In this document: positions 54,547 to 63,935 of the stretch, one piece after another
How the letters are laid out: every line of letters starts with the position of its first letter
How positions within the stretch are numbered: the first letter of the stretch is position 1
DNA from: Paracoccaceae bacterium
GTDB lineage: Bacteria; Pseudomonadota; Alphaproteobacteria; Rhodobacterales; Rhodobacteraceae
Assembly (NCBI GenBank): GCA_014872875.1
Contig: WKFI01000019.1
Coordinates: 310,001 to 374,000, forward strand
Direction: 5' to 3'
DNA: 64,000 nucleotides
The notes under the pieces: generated by a model
Seen by the model: only the letters and a program-made list of their open reading frames with translations
Told to the model about the DNA's origin: nothing
The model's database searches: none
Translations under genes and position numbers: made by a program

Positions 54547-56073
54547 TCAGGCCATACCCACAGGTATCTGGTTCGGGCGCATGTCGTCGGGGCGGGACAT
54601 GAGGATTTTCGTCAGCTCGGCCTGCAATTCGGCGTGGGCCGGGTTGTCGAAGATGTTGCTGAGCTCATGCGGATCGTTTTCAAGGTCGTACATCTCGCCC
54701 GTGTTGGATTGCAGATCCATGGTCAGCTTGGCGGTTCGACTGCGGACTGTCCGCAGCGAAAGGCCGACCCCGACGCGACCTGGCAGCAGCTCCCATTCGC
54801 TGAGTGCACCGTCGCGGGTGCCTTCACCTGAAATCACATCGCGCATCGATCGCCCGTGGATCGGCATCAGGCTATCGGCGCCAGCCCAATCCAGGAAGGT
54901 CGCACCCAGGTCGAGGGTCGATAGCGGCTGATCATTGGTCTTGCCCACCGGCACGTCTGGACCTTTGACAATGCCGCGCACATTCAACAGACCTTCGAAA
55001 GGCATCGGACCTTTCAGAACCAGCCCGTGATCACCCAGCCAGTCTCCATGATCAGCGGTGTAGACGACATAGGTGTTGTCCCCCAGGCCCTGTTCGTCCA
55101 GTTCGGTCAGAATGCGACCCACGGAATGGTCGAGCAACGAAATCTGACCATAGGTATTGGCGATGATCTCACGCAGGTGATCGTCGGACACTTCGGGGAA
55201 CCGGGAATAGCTTTTGCGGACGTCCGAACCCGCTCCGGTGATCTCGGTCTCAACCGCAGCCTGGTGCCACCAGGGCCGGCCTTCGAAATTGCGTGTACGG
55301 TGTTCCGGCAAATCCACATCTTCGGGGCGGTGGAGCGAAGCCCAGGGTTCCGGGCAATCGAACGGGTGATGCGGGTCGGGGAAAGATACCCAGAGGCAGA
55401 AGGGCTTGCCGTGATCCTTTCGAATGAAGTCGATGGCACGGTCAGCAATCCATGTGGAGTTGTGCCAGGCCACTGGCAGTTTCGACGACCAGACCTGAGG
55501 TGCGCCCTTGTGGTCGCGGTGGCTTTCCCACAGCAGCTTGTTTTTCAGCTCGCCCCGCCCATCGCCATAATACCATTCTTCATAAGCCAATCCCTTGGGC
55601 GGCTTTTCCGGCAGCCACCAATTGTGACCAACCTGGATCAGCTCGGCATGGTCAAAACCCATATAGGGGCCACGCCAACCGTCGGGCGCGCCTGAAGACC
55701 CCGGAATGCTCTCAAAACGGCCAGTGTCTTCAAAGACGTGATAGGTAGAGAAATGTGCCTTGCCGATTTTGGCAGTGTGGTAGCCGGCGGCGGACAGGGA
55801 TCCTGCAAAGCCTTTCTCCCCCAGCTCGTGATCCAGATCGATGCCGTTGTCATGCACCCCATGGGTGCGCGGCAACAGGCCAGTCAGGATCGAGGCCCTT
55901 GCCGGTTGGCAGACCACGCAGGGGGTAATGACGGCCTCCAGGCTGGTGCCTTCGCTGGCGAGCAGGTCAAGATGCGGGGTATAGACGTTGCGACCGCGAA
56001 ACCCGTAGCAGTCACCGCGCTGCTGATCGGAAGTGATGAACAGAATGTTGGGTCTTTGGGTTGTGTCGGTCAT
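54547..56073 (-). CDS. Sulfatase (formylglycine-type)
   Basis: 508 residues, alkaline-phosphatase fold. NILFITSDQQRGDCYGFRG provides the metal-binding Asp; the modification motif CQPARASILTG begins at Cys55, which would be converted to formylglycine; AKIGKAHFS, FPDPHHPFDCPEPW and YTADHGDWLGDHGLVLKGP are the remaining active-site blocks. No signal peptide is visible, so a cytoplasmic substrate is likely. Divergent from the LysR gene at 56186, its probable regulator. A formylglycine-generating enzyme gene is not in this window. Choline sulfatase, phosphonate hydrolase or another sulfatase cannot be separated by eye. Confidence 0.9.
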   Translation of the reverse strand: MTDTTQRPNILFITSDQQRGDCYGFRGRNVYTPHLDLLASEGTSLEAVITPCVVCQPARASILTGLLPRTHGVHDNGIDLDHELGEKGFAGSLSAAGYHTAKIGKAHFSTYHVFEDTGRFESIPGSSGAPDGWRGPYMGFDHAELIQVGHNWWLPEKPPKGLAYEEWYYGDGRGELKNKLLWESHRDHKGAPQVWSSKLPVAWHNSTWIADRAIDFIRKDHGKPFCLWVSFPDPHHPFDCPEPWASLHRPEDVDLPEHRTRNFEGRPWWHQAAVETEITGAGSDVRKSYSRFPEVSDDHLREIIANTYGQISLLDHSVGRILTELDEQGLGDNTYVVYTADHGDWLGDHGLVLKGPMPFEGLLNVRGIVKGPDVPVGKTNDQPLSTLDLGATFLDWAGADSLMPIHGRSMRDVISGEGTRDGALSEWELLPGRVGVGLSLRTVRSRTAKLTMDLQSNTGEMYDLENDPHELSNIFDNPAHAELQAELTKILMSRPDDMRPNQIPVGMA

Positions 56074-56162
56074 GGAAACCTCTGGGCTGTTCGGGTCGTT
56101 GTTCTGGCGGCCAGCCTAGAACAGTTTTGATAGACCCGGAAATATTGGCTCGGCATAATTGT

Positions 56163-56180
56163 CATAACTGAAAGGTTATG
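56163..56180. promoter_or_regulatory. Putative LysR operator
   Basis: CATAAC-TGAAAG-GTTATG is a perfect 6-6-6 inverted repeat 5-22 bp upstream of the LysR start, within the 112-bp gap to the divergent sulfatase gene. Fits autoregulation by the LysR protein. Confidence 0.5.
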
Positions 56181-56185
56181 GATTT

Positions 56186-57121
56186 ATGCGCCCACGCCAA
56201 TTGTACCAGTTTCTTGCCATCTGCAGGCACGGTTCGATGTCTGCCGCCGCGCAAGAGCTTGGGATTGCGCAACCAGCGTTGAGCAAGCAGATTTCGCAGT
56301 TGGAGCACGAGCTCCAAACCGTGCTGTTCCAGCGGCATTCCCGGGGCGTGTCCTTGACCAAATCCGGGGAACGGTTGCGACGTGAGGCCGCCGAGTTGAT
56401 CCGAAGGATCGAGGCGATAAAAACTTCGATCCACCATGATGCCGAAGAGATTTCGGGCACGGTGGTGGTGTCTGTCATCGCCTCGCTGGCACCGGTGCTG
56501 GCGGTCGGGCTGTATTCCCGGGTCGAACAGGACTATCCCGGTATCACGCTGCAGGTGCTAGACCATTACCCGGAACAGTCCCGGGTTGCGCTGACCCAGC
56601 AGGAGGCTGATCTGGCGGTGCTGCCGAACGCGCCACAGGATCTGCCACAAGCGCGGATCTTGCCGCTGTTTGAAGAGCGGTTTCATTTTGTCAGCCGCTC
56701 GACCGCCGAGAATAACACCAGCCCGATCCGCTTTGCCGAGGCCGCAGCGCACCCGCTGGTCCTGCCATTGCACAATCGCGATCTGCGGCGCAGGTTGGAG
56801 GACGCGGCGCGGGCGGCAGGTGTGGCGCTGAACATCAAGCATGAGACCGGTAGTATCAACGTGATCGGCGCGATGGTCGAGCACGGTCTGGCCTCGACCA
56901 TCGTTCCGATCACCCATTGGTTGGATCGAATTGCTGTGGGACGTATCACCACTCGACCGGTGATCGACCCCGAGGTACCACGGATCCACGCTTTGTGCTG
57001 GCTGCCTGACAGACCCTTATCGCCCGCGGCTCAGGTTGTGCGCGACTTGCTGGAGGTCGAGGTTCAATCGCTGATCTCGGGCGGCAAACTGTCCGGCTCA
57101 CCGATACGCGACCGGACGTGA
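56186..57121 (+). CDS. LysR-family transcriptional regulator
   Basis: 311 residues. Winged helix N terminus RPRQLYQFLAICRHGSMSAA, AQELGIAQPALSKQISQLEH, FQRHSRGVSLTKSGERL; effector domain from about 90 (SVIASLAPVLAVGLYSRVEQ). It lies between the divergent sulfatase and a secreted protein of unknown function. Probably regulates the sulfatase or the amidohydrolase, or both. Effector unknown. Confidence 0.9.
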   Translation: MRPRQLYQFLAICRHGSMSAAAQELGIAQPALSKQISQLEHELQTVLFQRHSRGVSLTKSGERLRREAAELIRRIEAIKTSIHHDAEEISGTVVVSVIASLAPVLAVGLYSRVEQDYPGITLQVLDHYPEQSRVALTQQEADLAVLPNAPQDLPQARILPLFEERFHFVSRSTAENNTSPIRFAEAAAHPLVLPLHNRDLRRRLEDAARAAGVALNIKHETGSINVIGAMVEHGLASTIVPITHWLDRIAVGRITTRPVIDPEVPRIHALCWLPDRPLSPAAQVVRDLLEVEVQSLISGGKLSGSPIRDRT

Positions 57122-57192
57122 CGGGCAGTGGCTTATGACCGTGGGGGTTGCGTGTTAGGATGTGTCTGAAGTCTCGCAAAGGGGCCTTTGGC

Positions 57193-57858
57193 GTGGTGAC
57201 TGTTCTGCGGTTGTTTAGAAGTTTAGCATTGGCCTGGATAATGGCCCATGTCCCGTTTGCGTGGGCAGCGGACGGTGCCAGCAACACGCCGCCCCAGCGC
57301 ACCGGGTTGCTGTGGAACAAGACCGGTTTGCCCGCCGTGTTCCCGCTGCAGATCAAGACCGATGCCGGGACCGATTACGTTCTGACACTGATCGCACCGG
57401 AGACCGGAGAAGAGAAACTCGCGGCGTATATTATCGGCGGTGCCTTCTTCCGGGTGTTGGTGCCACCGGGCAGTTTCATGTTGCGATTTACGCCAGAGGG
57501 CGAAGACGCAACGCCGTTTGAGTTGGCCGAACCACTGACCTTTCGCACGAGGGGTCATGCCACCAAGTCGGGACATCAGCTTGACCTGACAGGGTTGAGC
57601 CCGGAGCCGGGCAAGCTGGCCCAGGTCAAGTCGGTTGCGCTGTGCCAGATCCAGAGCGCGGATTATGGCCCACAAGTGTACCGACGGGCAGATGAGGATC
57701 GGTTGCGGGCCTTTGGGCAATTACCGAAAGATCGACCTTTTGACCGACTCAGAGAGAAGGCGCGCGAAGAGTTTCGTGGGGAACGATTGGTGCCGGGGCC
57801 ATATGTTTACGACTTTTCCGGGCCACGGTTCGCCGTTCGAACGGTGTTCTGCGAATAG
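57193..57858 (+). CDS. Secreted protein of unknown function
   Basis: 221 residues from GTG 57193. Signal peptide VTVLRLFRSLALAWIMAHVP, cleavage after AWA. The mature part starts with LLWNKTGLPAVFPLQIKTDA, then YIIGGAFFRVLVPPGSFMLR; it looks beta-rich with two Cys. The end (REKAREEFRGERLVPGPYVY) has charged residues and a Cys two residues from the terminus. GTG at 57193 is chosen since AAAGGGG is well placed; an ATG at 57160 is possible. No family recognised. Transcribed with or just after LysR. Confidence 0.7.
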   Translation: MVTVLRLFRSLALAWIMAHVPFAWAADGASNTPPQRTGLLWNKTGLPAVFPLQIKTDAGTDYVLTLIAPETGEEKLAAYIIGGAFFRVLVPPGSFMLRFTPEGEDATPFELAEPLTFRTRGHATKSGHQLDLTGLSPEPGKLAQVKSVALCQIQSADYGPQVYRRADEDRLRAFGQLPKDRPFDRLREKAREEFRGERLVPGPYVYDFSGPRFAVRTVFCE

Positions 57859-57958
57859 TGCAGACCCAGGTCGGGTTTTCATGCCCTTTGCCGCATGTGT
57901 TTGATCCATTAGGCTTGCATGGGCCGCCGAACCAATGCTGGCGGCCGCCGGGGGGAAA

Positions 57959-58828
57959 ATGTCACACGGGGTAAAGAACCACCCTTTGGACGACGCGTTG
58001 CGCGCGCGGTTGCATCTGTCGAAAACATCACGCTTCCGGCTGACCCTGGTGCGGGTTGCGCTGCACGTGGTGGACGCGCTCAGCCGCCTGATGACGCGCA
58101 AGCCGTTTTTCGCTCTGCAGGAAAGCGAGAACCTGTTGCACCAGCTGAAGGGCGTCACCGGTGCCGAGCTGGTGGACAAGATCCTCAAACGCAATGGTGG
58201 AACCCGGATCGTTCCGCATGGGCTGTCCCATATCCCCGCAACGGGCCCGGTGATCATCGCCTCGACCCATCCGACGGGCATGTTCGACTTTGTCGCCCAT
58301 GCAGGTGCCCTGTTGGAACGGCGGCCGGATCTTAAAGTGGTTGCCAATGTCGAGGTCGAGGAGTTTCTGGGCCCCGATTACATCGTTCCGGTGAAAATCG
58401 ACAAACAGAACCGGGCCGTCTCGGGCCGATCCACGCAGACGGCCATGCAGGATCACTTGAACGGGGGCGGCGCCTTGTTGATCTTTGGGTCTGGCCGGGT
58501 TCCGAAACGCCGCAATGGCAAACTGGTGGAACCGGATTGGCGCAATGGCACCTCTCGGATTTCCGAAAGCTGTGGGGTGCCGATTGTCCCGGCAGCCTTG
58601 GATGCGCGGAACTCGTCCTATTATTATCGCGTTCGTGCACTGGCCGAGCGACTGAGTGGGGATGACAATATTGGCGCGATGGTCGGGTCGCTGCGCTACT
58701 CTTCGGAGTTGCTGGAGAAGTTGGGCGGTCGGTTCGACGTGTTCTATGGCGATCCGTTAGGTCCCGGAACCTCTGCTCAGGAACTGAAAACCCGCGCCGA
58801 AGCTCTGGTTCCCGGACTTTACGCCTGA
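57959..58828 (+). CDS. Lysophospholipid acyltransferase-family protein (PlsC-like)
   Basis: 289 residues. Acyltransferase motif region VIIASTHPTGMFDFVAHAG: the His-Asp pair has the HP-type spacing seen in hemolysin-like acyltransferases. Block III reads FGSGRVPKRRNGK, and IVPAALDARN is block IV. It would acylate a glycerolipid or lyso-ornithine-type acceptor at the membrane. ATG at 57959 follows GGGGGGAAA; the frame opens 24 nt earlier. Lies just before the pnp leader. Confidence 0.83.
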   Translation: MSHGVKNHPLDDALRARLHLSKTSRFRLTLVRVALHVVDALSRLMTRKPFFALQESENLLHQLKGVTGAELVDKILKRNGGTRIVPHGLSHIPATGPVIIASTHPTGMFDFVAHAGALLERRPDLKVVANVEVEEFLGPDYIVPVKIDKQNRAVSGRSTQTAMQDHLNGGGALLIFGSGRVPKRRNGKLVEPDWRNGTSRISESCGVPIVPAALDARNSSYYYRVRALAERLSGDDNIGAMVGSLRYSSELLEKLGGRFDVFYGDPLGPGTSAQELKTRAEALVPGLYA

Positions 58829-59030
58829 GATCACCTGTCGCGCCTGAAACCGCAAAACCGGTTTCGCTTCCAATCCCGGCCAATCTGCTGTAATGGCGCA
58901 GCATCTGAGACGATGTGCTACGACCCCGGCACGCGAAAGAAAGATAACTGGGGTCGGCGGCAATGGGGCCGCCATATGAAACGGGAGACCCGGGATACGC
59001 CTGGGAGTGCTCCCAATCAGGATACGCTAG
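58829..59030 (+). promoter_or_regulatory. Structured pnp leader region
   Basis: 202 nt before pnp with several perfect stems: CGACCCC/GGGGTCG (58921-58927 with 58950-58956), GGCGGC/GCCGCC (58956-58961 with 58968-58973) and TGGGAG-TG-CTCCCA (59002-59015) next to the ribosome-binding site CAGGA. In E. coli the pnp leader is cleaved by RNase III and then controlled by PNPase; a similar mechanism is possible. No ORF here. Confidence 0.45.
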
Positions 59031-61163
59031 ATGTTTGACGTAACAACCAAATCCATGCAGTGGGGCGAAGAAACGCTGACACTGGAAACGGGCAAAGTTG
59101 CCCGCCAGGCCGATGGCTCGGTCATCGCCACTTTGGGCGAAACTTCGGTCATGGCCAACGTGACCTATGCTCGTGCACAGAAGCCGGGTCAGGATTTCTT
59201 CCCGCTGACCGTTCACTACCAAGAGAAATACTATGCCGCCGGTAAGGTCCCGGGTGGCTTCTTCAAGCGCGAAGCGCGCCCGACCGAAAAAGAGACGCTG
59301 ACCGCGCGTCTGATCGACCGTCCGATCCGCCCACTGTTCGTCCCCGGCTTCAAGAACGAAGTACTGGTGATGTGCACCGTGCTGAGCCACGACCTGGTCA
59401 ATGACCCCGACATCGTTGCAATGATCGCAGCCTCGGCCGCGCTGACCATTTCCGGTGCACCGTTCATGGGCCCGATCGCCGGTGCCCGTGTTGGTTTCGT
59501 GGATGGCGAATACGTCCTGAATCCGACCGTGGACGATATGCAGGACCTGCGCCTGAACCCTGAACAACGTCTGGACCTGGTTGTGGCCGGTACCAAGGAC
59601 GCCGTGATGATGGTGGAATCGGAAGCGTACGAGCTGTCTGAGGCAGAAATGCTGGGTGCCGTGAACTTTGCGCATGAACAGATCCAGCCGGTCATCGACC
59701 TGATCATTTCGCTGGCCGAAGAATCAGCGAAAGAGCCGTTCGATTTCACCCCCCCGGATTATTCCGAGCTGTACGAGGCCGTGAAAGCCGCCGGTGACGA
59801 ACAGATGCGCGCCGCATTTGCGATCACCGACAAGCAGGAGCGCACTGCCGCTGTTGCCGCTGCCCGCGAAGCGATCAAGGCAGCCCTGACCGAAGAACAG
59901 CTGGAAGACGCCAACCTGGGTTCGGCGATGAAAAAGCTGGAAGCCGGCATTCTGCGTGGCGACGTGGTCAAAGGCGGCAAGCGGATCGACGGCCGTGACA
60001 CCACCACCGTCCGCCCGATTGTCTGCGAAACCTCAATGCTGCCGCGGACCCACGGTTCGGCCCTGTTCACCCGTGGCGAAACCCAGGGTCTGGTTGTGAC
60101 CACGCTGGGCACCGGTGACGATGAACAATTCATCGACGCGCTGCATGGCAACTTCAAATCGAACTTCCTGCTGCACTACAACTTCCCTCCCTATTCGGTT
60201 GGTGAAGTTGGCCGCGTCGGTTCGCCCGGTCGTCGTGAAATCGGCCACGGCAAGCTGGCCTGGCGCGCGCTGCAGGCGGTTCTGCCGGCCCCGACCGACT
60301 TCCCGTACACCGTACGCGTTGTGTCGGAAATCACCGAATCGAACGGCTCCAGCTCGATGGCGTCGGTCTGCGGTGGTTCGCTGTCGATGATGGACGCGGG
60401 CGTTCCGCTGAAAGCACCGGTTGCCGGTGTGGCCATGGGCCTGATCCTGGAAGACGACGGTTCCTATGCAGTTCTGACCGACATCCTGGGTGACGAAGAC
60501 CACCTGGGCGATATGGACTTCAAAGTGGCAGGTACCGAAAACGGCATCACCTCGCTACAGATGGACATCAAGGTCGCAGGCATCACGCCTGAGATCATGG
60601 AGAAAGCCCTGGCCCAGGCCAAGGACGGCCGGATGCACATCCTGGGTGAAATGGGCAAAGCCCTGTCGGAAACCAACGAGTTCTCGGTCCACGCCCCGCG
60701 CATCGAAACCATGCAGATCCCGACCGACAAGATCCGTGAAGTGATCGGTTCGGGCGGCAAGGTCATCCGCGAAATCGTGGAAACCTCGGGTGCCAAAGTA
60801 GACATCAACGACGACGGCATCATCAAGATCGCCTCGTCGGTCGGTGAAGCGATCCAGAAGGCCTATGACATGATCCACGCGATCGTGGCCGAGCCGGAAG
60901 AAGGCGCGATCTACACCGGTAAGGTTGTGAAGATCGTCGATTTCGGTGCCTTCGTGAACTTCTTTGGCAAGCGCGACGGTTTGGTTCACGTGTCCCAGAT
61001 CGAAAATCGCCGCCTGAACCATCCGTCAGACGTTCTGAAGGAAGGTCAGGAAGTGAAAGTCAAGCTGCTGGGCTTTGACGACCGCGGCAAGGTACGCCTG
61101 TCGATGAAAGTCGTCGATCAGGAAACCGGCGAAGAGATCAAGCAGGAAAAGAAAGAGGACTGA
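59031..61163 (+). CDS. pnp: Polyribonucleotide nucleotidyltransferase (PNPase)
   Basis: 710 residues; phosphorolytic 3'-5' RNA degradation, core of the degradosome. Two RNase PH-like domains (about 10-140 and 325-540; first [20 protein letters not shown], second [20 protein letters not shown]), KH domain (about 555-610; [20 protein letters not shown]) and S1 domain (about 620-695; [20 protein letters not shown]). Acidic Lys-rich tail (QEKKED). Separated from rpsO by 6.4 kb. Followed by a strong terminator. Confidence 0.97.
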   Translation: MFDVTTKSMQWGEETLTLETGKVARQADGSVIATLGETSVMANVTYARAQKPGQDFFPLTVHYQEKYYAAGKVPGGFFKREARPTEKETLTARLIDRPIRPLFVPGFKNEVLVMCTVLSHDLVNDPDIVAMIAASAALTISGAPFMGPIAGARVGFVDGEYVLNPTVDDMQDLRLNPEQRLDLVVAGTKDAVMMVESEAYELSEAEMLGAVNFAHEQIQPVIDLIISLAEESAKEPFDFTPPDYSELYEAVKAAGDEQMRAAFAITDKQERTAAVAAAREAIKAALTEEQLEDANLGSAMKKLEAGILRGDVVKGGKRIDGRDTTTVRPIVCETSMLPRTHGSALFTRGETQGLVVTTLGTGDDEQFIDALHGNFKSNFLLHYNFPPYSVGEVGRVGSPGRREIGHGKLAWRALQAVLPAPTDFPYTVRVVSEITESNGSSSMASVCGGSLSMMDAGVPLKAPVAGVAMGLILEDDGSYAVLTDILGDEDHLGDMDFKVAGTENGITSLQMDIKVAGITPEIMEKALAQAKDGRMHILGEMGKALSETNEFSVHAPRIETMQIPTDKIREVIGSGGKVIREIVETSGAKVDINDDGIIKIASSVGEAIQKAYDMIHAIVAEPEEGAIYTGKVVKIVDFGAFVNFFGKRDGLVHVSQIENRRLNHPSDVLKEGQEVKVKLLGFDDRGKVRLSMKVVDQETGEEIKQEKKED

Positions 61164-61187
61164 TCTTTCCTCCTGTGACGAAAATGA

Positions 61188-61219
61188 AAGCCCCGGATGG
61201 AAGCATCCGGGGCTTTTTT
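61188..61219 (+). terminator. Rho-independent terminator of pnp
   Basis: AAGCCCCGGATG-GAAG-CATCCGGGGCTT with six T: perfect 12-bp stem, 25 nt after the pnp stop. It also sits 23 nt beyond the end of the convergent RTX gene. Confidence 0.95.
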
Positions 61220-61241
61220 CGTACCGGTACCGCGCCGCGGT

Positions 61242-62930
61242 TCAGAACAGGAAGTTGCCTGTGTCGTCCAAGGCCTGAACCGTGGTGTTATCGACAATGA
61301 TCGTAACATTAGAAAAGGTGACATGGACGTCGCTGCCCATGGTTTGGAAGGTCAAATCGTCGATGTCGTCGGCGCCAGCCGTGATAACGATCCGATCAGT
61401 CCCAACCTGAAAATCGGTAATCGTGTCGATACCGTCCCCGGTGCGGAACACGAACCGGTCCGCCCCTGGCCCACCTGTATGGGTGTCATTACCGCGACCG
61501 CCAAAGAACAGATCCCGACCGGCGTGACCTTTGAGAATGTCATTGCCCCCCTGACCGCGCAGCACATCATTGCCGAAACCTCCGTTCAGCCAGTCAGAGC
61601 CGGCGTTGCCGAACAGCAGGTCACGGCCATTGCCGCCAAAAAGCGCGTCGCGGCCAAGGCCACCGTTCAACGTGTCATCACCATTCTTGCCAAAGATCCG
61701 GTCCGGCCCCCGCAGCCCATTCATCACATCGTTGCCCGCGGTTCCGTCCAGTCGGTCCCTGCCGTTGGAGCCATTGATAGGGCCACCGCTTCCGACACCT
61801 GTCACGTCGATGGTCACGCCCTGCAGGAAATCCCCGGCGCTGGTCTGCCCCCCATCCAGATAGGCGGCAAAGACGTCACCATTGCTGAGCTCTGCCAGCG
61901 TCTGACTGGTCTGGTCACTGGTCTCGGACGGTGGAATCGACACTTCGTTCCCCACCTGAGTTCCGGCGTTGTCGAAACTCAGCGCCTTGATCCCGCGTCC
62001 GCTGCTATCGGCCTCCGGATAGGCAAAGACAAAACCGCCATCTTCCAAACCCAGCAGATCATAGTCGTATAGAATAGGGGCAACCTGAGTACCTTCGCTG
62101 GGAAGAATGATCTCTTTCAATTGGGTGCCAGCCCCGTTGAACACATGAATGTGGAAGTTCGAGACCGAGGTGGAGGCGAACTCCTCGTAGGCCACCACAT
62201 ACCCCCCGTTCGACAAGGCAGCGACCCGGGTGAAACGCGCCTCGGCACCGCCTAGAATGGTGTCGGTGTTGCCCAGACGGATGGCGCCACCAAGGAACCC
62301 GTGCAGGATCTCCCCGGTGGTGAGCTGAGTGGAATCCGTCAGGATCGCATTGTCCCCTGCCAGTTTCAGCTCAGCGCCCGTCTTAACCCCTGCGGCAGTG
62401 AATTGCTGGGAGAAGATACCTTCGACCGGGCCCCCATCGGACCACGCCACCAGAATATTGCCATTGGCCAATGCGGTCAGCGTGTGCCCGGTATTGTCGT
62501 CATCACGGCTGCCCGGCGTCGGCGTGTCCACGGTCACCACGATCTCACCGGTGCGCGGGGTCCCATTGGCATTAAAGATCCGCAGATGCACATCGCTGTC
62601 ATTGTGGCCGCTGCCCAAGGGTGCGTTGTTGATCCACGACACGGCAAAGCCACCATCCTTGAGCGCAACCACCTGCGATGGTCCCTGCCCGCCTGCCTCG
62701 GTCGTATTCACCTGGATCAGACTGCCTTTGGGCGTGCCATCGGCGTTCAGCAGCCGGACAAAGACCGCCCCATCCGCATCCGGCACCGCGGGCGTTGCAA
62801 AGACCGTTGTCTGGCTGAACGTGACCGCGATGGTGCCGTCGTTCAGCACCGCGGAGTCCGGAAAGGTTCCGGCGGTGAAGGTTGATGCTGTCCCGATGGT
62901 GAAACTGGATGCTGCGACGGTCAATGTCAT
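61242..62930 (-). CDS. RTX-type calcium-binding secreted protein
   Basis: 562 residues. N-terminal two thirds has repeated ALKDGGFAVSW-, ALANGNILVAWSDGG- and ALSNGGYVVAYEE-like segments, suggesting a beta-propeller-like fold. Then about 12 nonapeptides (LRGQGGNDILKGHAGRD, FFGGRGNDTHTGGPGADRF) and a C-terminal block DTITDFQVGTDRIVITAG as in type I secretion substrates. No Sec signal peptide, in line with C-terminal export. ATG at 62930 has GGAG 6 nt upstream. No T1SS genes are in the window. Confidence 0.88.
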   Translation of the reverse strand: MTLTVAASSFTIGTASTFTAGTFPDSAVLNDGTIAVTFSQTTVFATPAVPDADGAVFVRLLNADGTPKGSLIQVNTTEAGGQGPSQVVALKDGGFAVSWINNAPLGSGHNDSDVHLRIFNANGTPRTGEIVVTVDTPTPGSRDDDNTGHTLTALANGNILVAWSDGGPVEGIFSQQFTAAGVKTGAELKLAGDNAILTDSTQLTTGEILHGFLGGAIRLGNTDTILGGAEARFTRVAALSNGGYVVAYEEFASTSVSNFHIHVFNGAGTQLKEIILPSEGTQVAPILYDYDLLGLEDGGFVFAYPEADSSGRGIKALSFDNAGTQVGNEVSIPPSETSDQTSQTLAELSNGDVFAAYLDGGQTSAGDFLQGVTIDVTGVGSGGPINGSNGRDRLDGTAGNDVMNGLRGPDRIFGKNGDDTLNGGLGRDALFGGNGRDLLFGNAGSDWLNGGFGNDVLRGQGGNDILKGHAGRDLFFGGRGNDTHTGGPGADRFVFRTGDGIDTITDFQVGTDRIVITAGADDIDDLTFQTMGSDVHVTFSNVTIIVDNTTVQALDDTGNFLF

Positions 62931-63131
62931 GTTCGTCTCCAAATGCTACAAAAGTCTTTTTGGCCCTCACGCAAGGGCGGCCATCCGCAAACCGGGGCAC
63001 AGCGTTCTGGCAGATTGCCCAGACGGGTCAGACAAAAAGACACAGCAGGTTGGGCAGCCTGTCAACAAAAATGGTGGTTCGGTCCAATCGCCTCACCTTC
63101 CCCCCCGCACCGCGAGCGGCTATGCAGGGGT

Positions 63132-63851
63132 ATGGAGCACAGCCTGATCATTCACATGCGCGGCGATGAAAAGCGCGCGCCGAACGTACGCGTCCTACTG
63201 GACAGCCTGCCGGGTGCGCAGGTGATGGATGCGGTGCGCGGCCGTGAAGTGGTGGAACGTGGCGAATGCCACCCTCACCCCGGCAACCTGCACAAACCCA
63301 CCTACCCTTTTCCTCTGTCAGGCGGCGAAGTCGGCTGCTTTCTGTCTCACCGCTCCTGCTGGCAGCGGATCCTGGACGAAGGCTGGGACATGGCCCTGAT
63401 TGTCGAGGACGATCTGGCGCTGGAACCCGTAGCCTGGGCGGATGCCCTGGCCCTGATCGACAAACACGCGACCCCGGATCACTTTATCCGATTGCCTGCC
63501 AAAACCCGTGAAAAATCGGCCAAAACACTTGCCAAACAAGGTGAAGCGCGGCTGTTCTTGCCCCGGATTCCGGGACTGCAGACAGTGGCGCAAGTGGTGG
63601 GGCGTAATGCGGCGGAAAAAGTGCTGAACGCAACCCGGAGCCTCGACCGCCCGGTGGACACGTTTCTGCAAATGCACTGGGTCCATGGTCAGCCGATCCA
63701 CACGATCCTGCCCAATGGCGTCTCTGAACTGACAGCGGAACTGGGCGGCTCCACCATCCAGAAAAAAACCCGCACCAACGGCAAGCTGGAACGGGAATTC
63801 AAGCGGGCGGTCTATCGGACCATCGTCTCGATGCGCCCTCAGAGAGCCTGA
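63132..63851 (+). CDS. Glycosyltransferase family 25 (LPS-type) protein
   Basis: 239 residues. GT25 signatures: SLIIHMRGDEKRAPNVRVLL, GGEVGCFLSHRSCWQRILDE, and the metal-binding EDD in MALIVEDDLALEP. Transfers a sugar to LPS core or another surface glycan. ATG at 63132 with AGGGG close upstream; the frame opens in the noncoding region before. Divergent from the RTX gene, followed 11 nt later by a dispersed repeat. Confidence 0.85.
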   Translation: MEHSLIIHMRGDEKRAPNVRVLLDSLPGAQVMDAVRGREVVERGECHPHPGNLHKPTYPFPLSGGEVGCFLSHRSCWQRILDEGWDMALIVEDDLALEPVAWADALALIDKHATPDHFIRLPAKTREKSAKTLAKQGEARLFLPRIPGLQTVAQVVGRNAAEKVLNATRSLDRPVDTFLQMHWVHGQPIHTILPNGVSELTAELGGSTIQKKTRTNGKLEREFKRAVYRTIVSMRPQRA

Positions 63852-63861
63852 AAACCAGGCC

Positions 63862-63920
63862 CTGCTTCTTTCTGGTCCCCAATACCTCGGGGGAGGCCGA
63901 AGGCCGGGGGCAGAGCCCCC
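63862..63920 (-). repeat. Dispersed intergenic repeat, copy 2
   Basis: Reverse-complement copy of the element at 46754-46816: read on the minus strand it gives GGGGGCTCTGCCCCC, a GGCC-rich centre, CCCCCGAGGTATTGGGGACC and AGAAAGAAGCAG. The long hairpin may end the GT25 transcript and that of the gene at 63936. Confidence 0.8.
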
Positions 63921-63935
63921 GAACCCGGTCTCGGA

